Positions 8,003-15,450 are shown, numbered from the stretch's first letter. The stretch is DNA of 18,124 nucleotides from JADHUC01 sp964617665 (GCA_964617665.1 CAZUAH010000275.1:1-18124); one strand, 5' to 3'. Translations and numbers: made by a program. Notes: a model not told the origin generated them from the sequence alone.

Positions 8003-8587
8003 ATGAAGAAGTACACACGGTTCAGCCTGAAAGGCTTGCTGATCTGCGTCACGGCAATATGCCTGTGGCTGGGTCACCGATTGTCCGCAATTCACCGCGA
8101 AGAGCCTGCAGTCCAGGCGGCCAGACAGGCCGACGGATGGGTGGAATACGGCAGCCCCTGAGGATTGCACGGTGTTCTCGCTTTCGCCGAGTATCGGAAT
8201 CGGCCTAACTGGAAGCGCGTGCTGATTGGGAATGGTCCATACGACGCGGTTGGCGTCGTGCATCTTGAGGATGGGATATCCAGACAAATCGATTGCGACG
8301 ACGCCCTATTGACCAAATTGCTGCCACATCTCAAACGCCTGGGAAGTCTGAAGTCCGTGAACTTGGATGGTTGCCGCGGAATAACAGACACAGGCGTCCA
8401 TCTTGTGGCCCAACTCAGCTCACTCGAGGTGCTTAATCTCTGCCACACTTCGGTGAGTGATGAGGCCGTTGATAGCTTGGTGAAACTGCGGCAGCTCAGG
8501 CACTTGGACGTTCATGGAACGGGCATATCTGACTTGGGCGTCCAACGTCTGCATCGCGCCTTTCCAGACTGTCGGATCCGAAGATAA
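8003..8587 (+). pseudogene. LRR protein gene interrupted by an in-frame TGA
   Basis: One reading frame, 8003-8587 (194 codons plus stop), is broken only by TGA at 8159-8161. Before it are 52 residues: an N-terminal hydrophobic anchor (FSLKGLLICVTAICLWLG) and the R-x-AVQAARQADGWVEYG segment typical of planctomycete LRR proteins. After it the same frame continues with the expected FAEYRNRPNWKRVLIG region and three bacterial LRR units (SLKSVNLDGCRGITDTGV, SLEVLNLCHTSVSDEAV, QLRHLDVHGTGISDLGV), ending in FPDCRIRR. No frameshift is needed. TTG 8165 is the only early restart codon and has no properly spaced ribosome site. A recent nonsense mutation (for example CGA to TGA) is the simplest reading; recoding or a sequencing error are alternatives. 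Confidence 0.78.
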
Positions 8588-8866
8588 GTGCCGCGGGATC
8601 ATGAGCGTCGCGGGCGGGGCTGCGAACTGTGGGGCGGTCCACATGCCCCTTGACACTGACGGCCCGTTCGGCAAGGGTAGCACGGAGTTGCGATGGCTGA
8701 TCGAATCCCTTGCGCGAATCGCCTGCAATCAAGACGGAACTGAAGGCCGATCTCAACAAGGTGCTTTGGTCCATGGCAGGCCCCTGGGATGTTATCAGCG
8801 CCAAGAGTCGAGCTGAGTTTAGCCGTCACCGTTCCCTTTCCATTCCTCCAATCGGAGATCAGCATA

Positions 8867-9853
8867 ATGCCTGAGGTGGGCGTTTTTTTGAACGATGGGC
8901 GTGAATACCACGTCCGAACCACGGTCGCCCTTGACTCGCTTTGCGAATTCCTGCCCGACGACGTGAATGTGGCAGTCTCGTGCTACCACTCAAAAAAGAC
9001 CAAGATGACTGAGAACATCACCCGTGCCTTTGAGAATCGCAGCAAACGTCGTGTCTTCTATGTCAATATTCACAACAGACTTGCGAGGAAGTTTGGCTCG
9101 AGGAGGCTCGACGGTTACTTTCAAAAAGCCTGGCTGGGCGACTATACGAAGTGGGATACCGTGATTGTCCTTGACGTGGACACTCTGGCGACAAGACCGT
9201 TGGGGCCGCTCGTTCAAGAGGCGTGCAATCACCCGTTTCTAGTAAGCGATACTCCATGGTTGGAACCCGATCTGGTTGAGCGAAAACTGGATCCATGGCG
9301 CAATATCTGCCCCGACTTCGATGAACGCAGGAGACGCTTACGTGAAGTCACACAGCTACCCGTCAATACGGGATTCTACGCCACGAAACGGGAACCAAGA
9401 CCTGCCATTCTCGACGAATGGCGTGAGCTACTGGAAAGGGCCCATCGGGACGCGCTTCCAGAGAAGTACAAGGATGTGACTGATGAGGAAGCACTTCACT
9501 TGGCAGCCGCAAATCATCTTGACCAGTTGTCATGTGAGAATCCTGGGTGGAAGATTGGAGACCCTCGATGGAACTGGAGCGGCAGTGTCTGCAAGAACGC
9601 CGGGCAAGCGAGCATAATCCACTTTCATTCGAAGAGCCACTACAACACGCAAGTTGCCATTGAGTATTGGCTGCCAAGGCTTCGCAAAGTCACCCAAGAG
9701 AACATCGCGGGAATACGCGATTGGGGGCCAGCGAACGACCCTGATGCCTACCGAGCATTGAGGAAGTATTGCTATCTTTCGATGGATGGGCCGTATTGCG
9801 ATCAATGCTCGTGTTGCCCGCCTGATCCGTTTTCCTCCGAGGGATCCACGTAG
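8867..9853 (+). CDS. GT-A fold glycosyltransferase-like protein with Cys-rich tail
   Basis: The protein has 328 residues from ATG 8867, with GGAG 9 nt upstream. The frame extends 26 codons further 5', but that part shows no conserved feature. It begins with a beta-strand and nucleotide-fold pattern (PEVGVFLNDG, later TVIVLDVDT). DVD at 103-105 fits the DxD metal/nucleotide-sugar motif of GT-A glycosyltransferases, followed by RPLGPL as in GT8-like families. VNTGFYATKR (about 192-201) and DEEAL (about 233-237) are also typical of that fold. No signal peptide is visible, so it is probably cytoplasmic. The last 30 residues contain C302, C311, C314, C316 and C317 (CDQCSCC), unusual for this fold. 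Donor and acceptor are unknown. The 279-bp gap before it holds no other gene I can recognise. Confidence 0.7.
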   Translation: MPEVGVFLNDGREYHVRTTVALDSLCEFLPDDVNVAVSCYHSKKTKMTENITRAFENRSKRRVFYVNIHNRLARKFGSRRLDGYFQKAWLGDYTKWDTVIVLDVDTLATRPLGPLVQEACNHPFLVSDTPWLEPDLVERKLDPWRNICPDFDERRRRLREVTQLPVNTGFYATKREPRPAILDEWRELLERAHRDALPEKYKDVTDEEALHLAAANHLDQLSCENPGWKIGDPRWNWSGSVCKNAGQASIIHFHSKSHYNTQVAIEYWLPRLRKVTQENIAGIRDWGPANDPDAYRALRKYCYLSMDGPYCDQCSCCPPDPFSSEGST

Positions 9854-10013
9854 CACGTGCCGAGAATTAGGCACTAGCCAAATCGGACCTGAAAGTGCTC
9901 TTCAATGGCGCTTTCGGCTGGCCGCAGTTTGCTCTTACGTATTGGCTTCAGTAGACTGCAATTCTCGCCGGCGTGGTGACACACGGAAACTCAAACTGAG
10001 CGGAGCCCAAGGA

Positions 10014-11795
10014 ATGACACTCAGATCATGGAACATATCGTGTGGGGCATGCATCGCCGCGATTGCTCTGGTGACCTCGATCACACCTGCGCGTGAGATT
10101 CACGTGGCGACGACGGGAAGCGATTCTGGGGCTGGTGATCAGACGAGTCCCTATTTGACAATCAACAAGGCGGCGTCCGTTGCTCAGCCCGGAGATGCGA
10201 TGACGGTTCATGCTGGCACGTATCGCGAATGGGTCAAACCGGTTCGTGGTGGCTCGAGTGAGGAGAAACGGATCACTTATCGGGCGGCGGCTGGCGAGGA
10301 GGTGACTATCAAAGGTTCCGAACGTGTCACCTCGTGGGTGAAGGAGGGCGATGGTGTTTGGAAGGTGGAATTGCCGAACCGTTTCTTTGGCGACTACAAC
10401 CCGTTTGCACTGAATCTGTCGGGCGGGTGGCTGCACTACGGCGACTGGCATCATCGTGGCGATGTGTACCTGAACGGCGAGGCGTTCTATGAGCAGAAGA
10501 CGCCGGAGGATGTGAAGAAGAAGAAACGCAGTTGGTGTTGCCAGACTGACGAGCAGACCACGACCATTTGGGCGAACTTCGGTGAGGCCGATCCAAATGA
10601 AGAACTGGCTGAAATCAACGTTCGCGAAAGCGTGTTCATGCCGGAGATCACTGGTCTGGATTACATCACTGTCGACGGTTTTCACCTGATGCATTCGGCC
10701 GAGAACTGGCAACCGCCGGGACTTGAGGTTCAGATGGGCACCATCGGCCCGCGCATGGGTAAGCACTGGATTATCGAGAATTGCCGCGTCACCAATGCTC
10801 GCTGCGTGGGCATCGTTCTTGGGCATGCGTCTGGTGTTGACTACGACGACGTTGACGCCTTTGGAGACCATATCATTCGCAACAATGTGGTCCGGCGTTG
10901 CGGCGAGGCGGGCATGGCGGGGCAAAAGGGAGCGACACGCTGCGTCGTCTCGGGCAATCTGATCGAGGACACGAATTACCGCAAAGAGTTCGGCGGGTGG
11001 GAAACGGCGGCTATCAAGTTCCATCAGTCCGTCGACACCGTTATCAGCGGAAACTTGATTCGGCGCGTCGGGCACCAGTCGCACGGCGCCTTCGGCATCT
11101 GGATGGACTGGGGCAATCAGGGAACACGCCTCACGGGCAACATCATCTACGACACCGAGGCGGCCGGCATCTTCTTGGAGATGAATCATGGGCCGATCCT
11201 CGTTGACAATAACGTGGTGATTGGCAGCGAGGTCAGGAGCAATTCCGAAGGAACCGTGTTCGCGCACAACCTGTTTGTCGACTGCGGTTTCAGCATGGTT
11301 TCGGACTTGAAGCGCAAGTCTGAGTACTACAAACCACATACCAGAGAGCAGGTCGCACGCAAGCACGGCACTCCGCAGGATGACAAGTGGTTCAACAACA
11401 TGTTCATTCGGCGTGGCCTTGATCGAGTCAGGGAGGCCACAGGCTACGCGTCGGACTACAACGTGTTTCTGGAGGATGCGAAGAAGAGTACCTTCGCGGA
11501 TGAGCACGGGGTGGTTGATGCTTTTGTGACCGGTTTCAAGCGAGAGGATAGCCCCCAGGGCGTTTCGATCCGTTTCAGCATGAATGATGCCGCGGCCCAG
11601 GTGCCATGTCCCGTTGTCGACTCGAAGCTGGTCGGCGTCCTCCCAACCGTCGGACAGACAATCGAGGACCGCCATGGCGATCCAATCCGCGTCGACTCCG
11701 ACCTGAATGGAAAGAAACGCACACGCCCCATGGCCGGACCGCTTTCGGATCTGAAGAAGGGACGAAACTCCGTCGTGTGGTCCATCGAGGAGTAG
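10014..11795 (+). CDS. Secreted right-handed parallel beta-helix protein (DUF1565-like)
   Basis: The protein has 593 residues from ATG 10014, with GGAG 8 nt upstream and a signal peptide (1-26). The frame runs openly upstream to 9786, overlapping the previous gene, but that part has no protein-like feature. After the signal, EIHVATTGSDSGAGDQTSPY (28-47) and ...ASVAQPGDAMTVHAGTYREW (about 54-73) form the standard entry of DUF1565/pectate-lyase-like beta-helices. Then follow repeated short-strand units such as HWIIENCRVTNARCVGIVLG, HIIRNNVVRRCGEAGMAG, RCVVSGNLIEDT, TVISGNLIRRVG and ILVDNNVVIGS (about 240-410). Such folds are found in polysaccharide lyases and hydrolases and some adhesins. No catalytic set can be assigned by eye. 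It is probably periplasmic or surface-exposed and part of the glycan-related run. Confidence 0.88.
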   Translation: MTLRSWNISCGACIAAIALVTSITPAREIHVATTGSDSGAGDQTSPYLTINKAASVAQPGDAMTVHAGTYREWVKPVRGGSSEEKRITYRAAAGEEVTIKGSERVTSWVKEGDGVWKVELPNRFFGDYNPFALNLSGGWLHYGDWHHRGDVYLNGEAFYEQKTPEDVKKKKRSWCCQTDEQTTTIWANFGEADPNEELAEINVRESVFMPEITGLDYITVDGFHLMHSAENWQPPGLEVQMGTIGPRMGKHWIIENCRVTNARCVGIVLGHASGVDYDDVDAFGDHIIRNNVVRRCGEAGMAGQKGATRCVVSGNLIEDTNYRKEFGGWETAAIKFHQSVDTVISGNLIRRVGHQSHGAFGIWMDWGNQGTRLTGNIIYDTEAAGIFLEMNHGPILVDNNVVIGSEVRSNSEGTVFAHNLFVDCGFSMVSDLKRKSEYYKPHTREQVARKHGTPQDDKWFNNMFIRRGLDRVREATGYASDYNVFLEDAKKSTFADEHGVVDAFVTGFKREDSPQGVSIRFSMNDAAAQVPCPVVDSKLVGVLPTVGQTIEDRHGDPIRVDSDLNGKKRTRPMAGPLSDLKKGRNSVVWSIEE

Positions 11796-11817
11796 AAAAC
11801 CTCTCGAAACTCAACTC

Positions 11818-11890
11818 GGTCGTAGCTGCGTTCGCCAGAACGCGGGTTCTCCCAACATACAACCGCACTCTGGCGAGTGCGGCTACGGTT
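11818..11890 (+). repeat. Long imperfect palindrome with G-U compensated stem
   Basis: Arms 11822-11839 and 11869-11886 pair across all 18 positions in plus-strand RNA: 15 Watson-Crick and three G-U wobbles (11827-11881, 11830-11878, 11831-11877). Four more outer positions can pair, three as wobbles. Each half can fold alone: GCGTTC/GAACGC on the left and CCGCACTC/GAGTGCGG on the right. It starts 23 nt after the beta-helix stop codon, so it may process or end that mRNA, or be a dispersed repeat element. Confidence 0.7.
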
Positions 11891-11954
11891 CTGAACTGCC
11901 GTCTTGACGGGCGTTTACTGAGAAACGGCAAACACAGCTGCGTCGCGTTTGAGC

Positions 11955-11983
11955 TTGATGATCGGTTGGGGCTTGTGTATTGT
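11955..11983 (+). promoter_or_regulatory. Candidate sigma-70-type promoter for the Fur-family gene
   Basis: TTGATG (11955-11960) and TATTGT (11978-11983) are spaced by 17 nt and match the consensus at four of six positions each. They lie 40 nt before the GTG start, just after the palindrome. This is a by-eye candidate only; planctomycete promoters are poorly defined. Confidence 0.3.
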
Positions 11984-12022
11984 GAAGTCGAATGCAACAT
12001 CGTGTATCAATCGGGGATTTTC

Positions 12023-12457
12023 GTGTCCGACCAGCCATCGCTTACTGTCAATGAGTCGCGAGAAATGATTCGTGCGGCCGGTCTCCGCTGCACGGCGTCT
12101 CGATTGGCGGTGCTTCAGCACCTGTCCACCGCCGATGTCCCGCTGAGCCATGCCGACGTCGCTGATGTACTGGTCCCTCAGGGATTCGACAAATCGACGC
12201 TCTATCGTTGTTTGGTGGAGATGGCCGAGGCTGGGTTGCTCTCACGGTTGGAATTGGGGGATCACGCCTGGCGATTCGAACTGCGAGATGGCCATCAGGA
12301 AGACAACACGGATCACCCCCACTTCATGTGCGTGGATTGCGGCAAGGTGTCCTGCCTAAGCGACCTCAGTGTCGATCTCCCGAACGGCGAACAGACCAAG
12401 ATCCCGGGGAAGGTGACCGAGATTCTTCTGAAAGGCTACTGCGTCGAGTGCCAGTGA
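12023..12457 (+). CDS. Fur-family metal-responsive transcriptional regulator
   Basis: The protein has 144 residues from GTG 12023, with GGGGA 5 nt upstream. ATG 12065 is a weaker alternative that would start right at the first helix. The N-terminal winged helix reads IRAAGLRCTASRLAVLQHL (16-34), LSHADVADVL, then the recognition helix region STLYRCLVEMAEAGLLSRLE. The C-terminal dimerisation domain has the metal-binding core HPHFMCVDCG and a second Cys pair, CVEC, at the very end. Together CxxC...CxxC is the structural zinc site of Fur/Zur/PerR proteins. Metal specificity (iron, zinc or peroxide sensing) cannot be decided from this. It has its own leader containing a palindrome and a candidate promoter, and converges on eboE. 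Its targets are unknown; sufE 1.5 kb away is only a possibility. Confidence 0.9.
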   Translation: MSDQPSLTVNESREMIRAAGLRCTASRLAVLQHLSTADVPLSHADVADVLVPQGFDKSTLYRCLVEMAEAGLLSRLELGDHAWRFELRDGHQEDNTDHPHFMCVDCGKVSCLSDLSVDLPNGEQTKIPGKVTEILLKGYCVECQ

Positions 12458-12512
12458 GCGGGGAGAGTCCGCGCTAGTGACGCGGCTATCAATACTTGTC
12501 AAGTGGATGGAG

Positions 12513-12585
12513 GGCGGTGTCGGAGGACGCAAGCCCGAAACCCCGGGGCTTCCCTCGCTGACGCTCAGTCCAGCCCCGGCCACCC
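12513..12585 (+). repeat. Interspersed structured repeat, copy B (inverted relative to copy A)
   Basis: The 54 bp at 12532-12585 match the reverse complement of 3835-3888 at 51 positions. The right terminal arm (12570-12584) is intact. The left arm (about 12513-12524) is shortened and degenerate compared with copy A, so the outer stem is weaker. It fills the gap between the convergent fur-type and eboE genes, where it could act as a two-way transcription barrier. Confidence 0.85.
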
Positions 12586-12613
12586 AATCTGACATTGATC
12601 GATAGACGATCCA

Positions 12614-13777
12614 CTAGAAAGCCAACTGATCGCGTAGCCAGCTTACTTCCTTGGCGATGCCGTCCGCCAACTTCGGTTGCTGCAAGTCTTCTGGCAGAAC
12701 GCTCCAGGCGTAGGTCTCCACCTCGTAATGCGTGAGATCTGTCGCTTCTTCTGTCGCCCGCAGGCACTCCAGAATCTGCCCGCGGGTTGTCTCCAGCAGG
12801 CCAAAACGGTCGAGATAGATCGGCACGTGAAAGTGCACTCGCCATTCACCAGCAGGCGTCGCTGAACCTCCAACGGATCGGATCGCGAGTGGCAAGTCTT
12901 CAAAGAAGACAGGCTCTGCATCAGGCGACTGGCGCACCGTCGTCTGGTGCAGGTATCGATCCTCGGCAAATTCGCGCAAATGGTCGATCGTCGCCAGCCG
13001 TTCAATCGATGGGATACGGTCCAGCGGCAGCACTATTGCCGAGGACACTTGCACTTTGCCCACCGCGATGCCTGCCGATCGGTAACGGAGTAGTGCCGCG
13101 TTCTGATCCTCGAACATGACCGTGGCGTGGCAGGTGTCGTGACAGACTCGCAGATATCGGAGAATCTGCTGCGGTTCGCCTCGCGGCAGCAGGTGCTGGT
13201 TGAAGAATTGCACAACGTCGTCACTTCGCTGAAGCACACAGCCGGGTTCCGGTTCCAGGCACAAGTAGACCAGCCGACCTCGCTCGGCCTCCAAACGTGA
13301 CAACCTCTCGCACACTTTCAGGAGGTTTGCCGCGCAAGCTGCCATTTGCGCGTCATTCGGTCGTGGATCTCCCCACATCAGCGGCAGCGTGGATATACTC
13401 CCCTCCATACCGCTTGGCAACAGACCGTCCAAGATTTCGATCAGGTCCAGCGTGTACTGCACCCTCTGCGCATCGCACCACGTGGGTCTGTAGACTTCGT
13501 GTTTCACGATCTCCTTGTGGAAATCTCCGTAGGGGAATCCGTTCAAGGTGAACGGAACAAGCCCCACTTCGGCCAGCCAGGCGGCAAATTCCGCTACGCC
13601 CGCAGTCGCGAGTAGTTTCCGGGCGGCCGTTGCCGAAAGCCACAGCCCAACGCCCATAGGGCCATCGGGGCTGACCAACCGTTTCACGGCAAGGGCGTGT
13701 TCCGCGAGATTAGCCTGTGTTGATTCCAGGTCCACGCCAGCGTGTACGTTCGTGCAATAACCAATTTGACGCGTCAT
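12614..13777 (-). CDS. eboE: EboE-like TIM-barrel protein (metabolite traffic / Ebo family)
   Basis: The protein has 387 residues from ATG 13777. The frame is open 55 codons further up, but that part runs through a palindromic element and is not protein-like. The start MTRQIGYCTNVHAGVDLEST, then LAVKRLVSPDGPMGVGLWLS (29-48), FTLNGFPYGDFHKEIVKHEVY (76-96) and PSGMEGSISTLPL (121-133) match the EboE family, a xylose-isomerase-like TIM barrel. Later, YLCLEPEPGC (171-180), CHDTCH (212-217) and GKVQVSSA (240-247) sit where metal-ligand Glu, Asp and His occur in related barrels. Ebo proteins are linked to export or modification of a lipid-like or pigment precursor in other bacteria; the reaction is not known to me. 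The usual neighbours (eboA-D, eboF) are not in this window. No strong ribosome site was seen. Confidence 0.82.
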   Translation of the reverse strand: MTRQIGYCTNVHAGVDLESTQANLAEHALAVKRLVSPDGPMGVGLWLSATAARKLLATAGVAEFAAWLAEVGLVPFTLNGFPYGDFHKEIVKHEVYRPTWCDAQRVQYTLDLIEILDGLLPSGMEGSISTLPLMWGDPRPNDAQMAACAANLLKVCERLSRLEAERGRLVYLCLEPEPGCVLQRSDDVVQFFNQHLLPRGEPQQILRYLRVCHDTCHATVMFEDQNAALLRYRSAGIAVGKVQVSSAIVLPLDRIPSIERLATIDHLREFAEDRYLHQTTVRQSPDAEPVFFEDLPLAIRSVGGSATPAGEWRVHFHVPIYLDRFGLLETTRGQILECLRATEEATDLTHYEVETYAWSVLPEDLQQPKLADGIAKEVSWLRDQLAF

Positions 13778-13903
13778 ATGGGTGGCTGCCTTCTGCCCCT
13801 CCGTCAGCGTTGCTGTTGCTCGTTGGCGTTCGGGTCGGGTAGCATATAATAAGAGAATGACGACGCGATTGCGAATCGAGGCAAGCATCGTTCGAGAAAT
13901 AGC

Positions 13904-13968
13904 TGTAGTTGTGGCTTCTAGCCGCCACGAAGCTCGCTCCATGGTGGCGGCTGGAAGCCACCACTACA
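13904..13968. repeat. 25-bp imperfect palindrome between eboE and sufE
   Basis: Arms 13904-13928 and 13944-13968 pair at 24 of 25 positions around a 15-nt loop. The exceptions are one mismatch (13910-13962) and one U-G wobble (13919-13953). The arm contains GTGGCTTC and AGCCGCCAC. It lies in the divergent region, 126 bp above the eboE start and 39 bp above the sufE start. It resembles a dispersed intergenic palindrome; being between divergent genes, it is not a simple terminator. Confidence 0.8.
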
Positions 13969-14007
13969 CAATAGACCGGCGCAAACCGGACTAGCGAGGC
14001 AATATAG

Positions 14008-14430
14008 GTGAAAACCGTTACCATCGATGAACTGATTGACGACTTCGACTTTCTGGATGACTGGGAGGACCGCTACAAGTACATCATCGAACTGGGTGAC
14101 GAACTGAACGATATGCCTGAGGAATTGAAAACCGAGCAGAACCGAGTCCAGGGCTGTGTAAGCAACGTCTGGCTCGTGATGGACGTTCAACCGGCCGATC
14201 CACCCGTTGTCAGTTTCGTCGCAGATAGCGATTCGCAGATAGTCCGCGGCCTGGTCGCCATCTTGTTGATGCTCTGTTCGGGGCGCACGGGCAACGAGAT
14301 CCTTTCCCTGGACATTGAAGGCGTTTTCGACCGATTGGAACTGAGAAAGCACCTCAGCCGCTCGCGTAGCAACGGCTTCTATTCGATGGTCAAACGAATT
14401 CGGAAACTGGCAGAAGAACATGCCGACTAA
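14008..14430 (+). CDS. sufE: SufE-family sulfur acceptor protein
   Basis: The protein has 140 residues, the usual SufE size, starting at GTG 14008 with GAGG 8 nt upstream. SufE takes persulfide sulfur from the cysteine desulfurase SufS and passes it to the Fe-S scaffold in the cytoplasm. The active-site cysteine is C50 in RVQGCVSNVW (46-55), the family hallmark. The N-terminal helix (IDELIDDFDFLDDWEDRYKYIIELG) and GLVAILLMLCSGRTGNEIL also fit the fold. No sufS, sufB, sufC or sufD gene is in the window, so it is separated from the rest of the pathway here. Its last 11 bp overlap the next gene, suggesting translational coupling. Confidence 0.93.
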   Translation: MKTVTIDELIDDFDFLDDWEDRYKYIIELGDELNDMPEELKTEQNRVQGCVSNVWLVMDVQPADPPVVSFVADSDSQIVRGLVAILLMLCSGRTGNEILSLDIEGVFDRLELRKHLSRSRSNGFYSMVKRIRKLAEEHAD

Positions 14431-15274
14431 GCAACAGCACCGGAATCGCAGCGGCCGCGACCAACAGCATCCGGCACCACCTGCGCCGACAAAGACGCGA
14501 AGCTGGTTAAGCCGCCACCGTTGGGGATTGCTGGCCGCGTTCCTTTGCGTTGGCGGCGCGTGCGTTGTCTGGGCCCTGGCCAACAATCGAACGCCGCCGG
14601 TACAAGTCGTGCGAGCATATCCGCACGATGCGCAAGCTTACACTCAGGGCTTGGTCTTCGAGAACGGCGTTCTGTACGAGGGCACGGGGAAACGAGGACG
14701 ATCGACTCTGCGCAAAGTGGAATTGGAAACCGGCCGAGTCGTGCAATCACATTCCCTTGACAGCCGCCACTTTGGTGAAGGCATTGCGATCGTGGGCGAC
14801 CGGATCGTACAGTTGACTTGGCAAAGTCAAGTCGGCATCGTCTACGACAAAAAGACCTTCAAGGAGGTGGGGCGATTCCGCTACCGCGGCGAGGGCTGGG
14901 GGCTTACTTACGACGGTACGCACCTGATCATGAGCGACGGTTCCGCCACGCTTCGATTCCTGGATCCGCAGACGTTCGAGGAAGTCCGCCGGGTTCTGGT
15001 CAAACACCAGGGGCGACGCTTTGGCGAGTTGAACGAGCTGGAATACGTGCGAGGCGAGATTCTCGCCAACGTTTGGTACAAAGACTACATTGCCCGCATC
15101 TCACCACGCACGGGACAGGTTTTGGGGTGGATCGATCTTCGCCGTCTATACCCCGGCCGACGCGACCGCGAAGCGGTGATGAACGGCATCGCCTACGACG
15201 CCGAAAACGATCGGTTGTTCGTTACAGGCAAGAACTGGCCACGCCTGTTCGAGATTCGAGTGGGGCTGAGGTAG
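14420..15274 (+). CDS. Membrane-anchored glutaminyl-peptide cyclotransferase (glutamine cyclotransferase family)
   Basis: The protein has 284 residues. It would convert N-terminal glutamine of exported peptides or proteins to pyroglutamate. A basic, Pro-rich cytoplasmic tail (1-35) precedes a single membrane helix (about 36-55, GLLAAFLCVGGACVVWALA), so the catalytic beta-propeller lies outside the cytoplasm. Family signatures are YPHDAQAYTQGLVFENGVLYEGTG (67-90), HFGEGIA (117-123), LTWQSQVGIVYD (132-143), EGWGLTYDGTHLIMSDGS (158-175), LNELEYVRGEILANVWYKDYI (204-224) and MNGIAYDAENDRLFVTGKNWPRLFEI (254-279). It matches the plant/bacterial type, not the zinc-dependent animal type. ATG 14420 lies inside the end of sufE, with AGAAGA just upstream. 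Functional linkage to SufE is not obvious. A small hairpin follows 34 nt after the stop. Confidence 0.92.
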   Translation: MPTKQQHRNRSGRDQQHPAPPAPTKTRSWLSRHRWGLLAAFLCVGGACVVWALANNRTPPVQVVRAYPHDAQAYTQGLVFENGVLYEGTGKRGRSTLRKVELETGRVVQSHSLDSRHFGEGIAIVGDRIVQLTWQSQVGIVYDKKTFKEVGRFRYRGEGWGLTYDGTHLIMSDGSATLRFLDPQTFEEVRRVLVKHQGRRFGELNELEYVRGEILANVWYKDYIARISPRTGQVLGWIDLRRLYPGRRDREAVMNGIAYDAENDRLFVTGKNWPRLFEIRVGLR

Positions 15275-15275
15275 A

Positions 15276-15345
15276 AATCGAATCGACGTGTCCTTATCCG
15301 ATGAGTGTAGACGCTTATGGCGCGTCTATTTACGGGGTTTCGATT
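15276..15345 (+). terminator. Candidate nested hairpin terminator after the cyclotransferase gene
   Basis: TAGACGC (15308-15314) and GCGTCTA (15322-15328) form a 7-bp stem with a 7-nt loop, followed by a short TTTA. It lies within an outer inverted repeat AATCGAA (15276-15282) and TTCGATT (15339-15345). The position right after the stop codon and before the sigma gene suits a terminator. The U-tract is weak. Confidence 0.4.
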
Positions 15346-15450
15346 GGGTCGCCGTGGCTGTAAACTAGACCCCATGCGGTAGCTACAGTAGCCCAAGCCA
15401 GCACGCCGAATGGAGTCTGACAGCCGTTTCTGAAAAGACCCACCGACCCG

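Noticed and set aside
8159..8161. TGA as a selenocysteine codon in the LRR gene
   Set aside because: No SECIS-like hairpin is evident just downstream, and LRR proteins of this type have no conserved Cys or redox site there.
8650..8678. Perfect TTGACA box before the glycosyltransferase-like gene
   Set aside because: The hexamer 17 nt downstream (AAGGGT) does not resemble a -10 box, so a promoter is not supported.
10026..11675. Minus-strand open frame of about 549 codons opposite the beta-helix gene
   Set aside because: Same reason: an antisense shadow of a high-GC gene, no ribosome site or family features.
11606..12022. N-terminal extension of the Fur-family protein by up to 139 residues
   Set aside because: The extension overlaps the end of the beta-helix gene and the palindrome; Fur proteins start just before the first winged-helix segment, which GTG 12023 satisfies.
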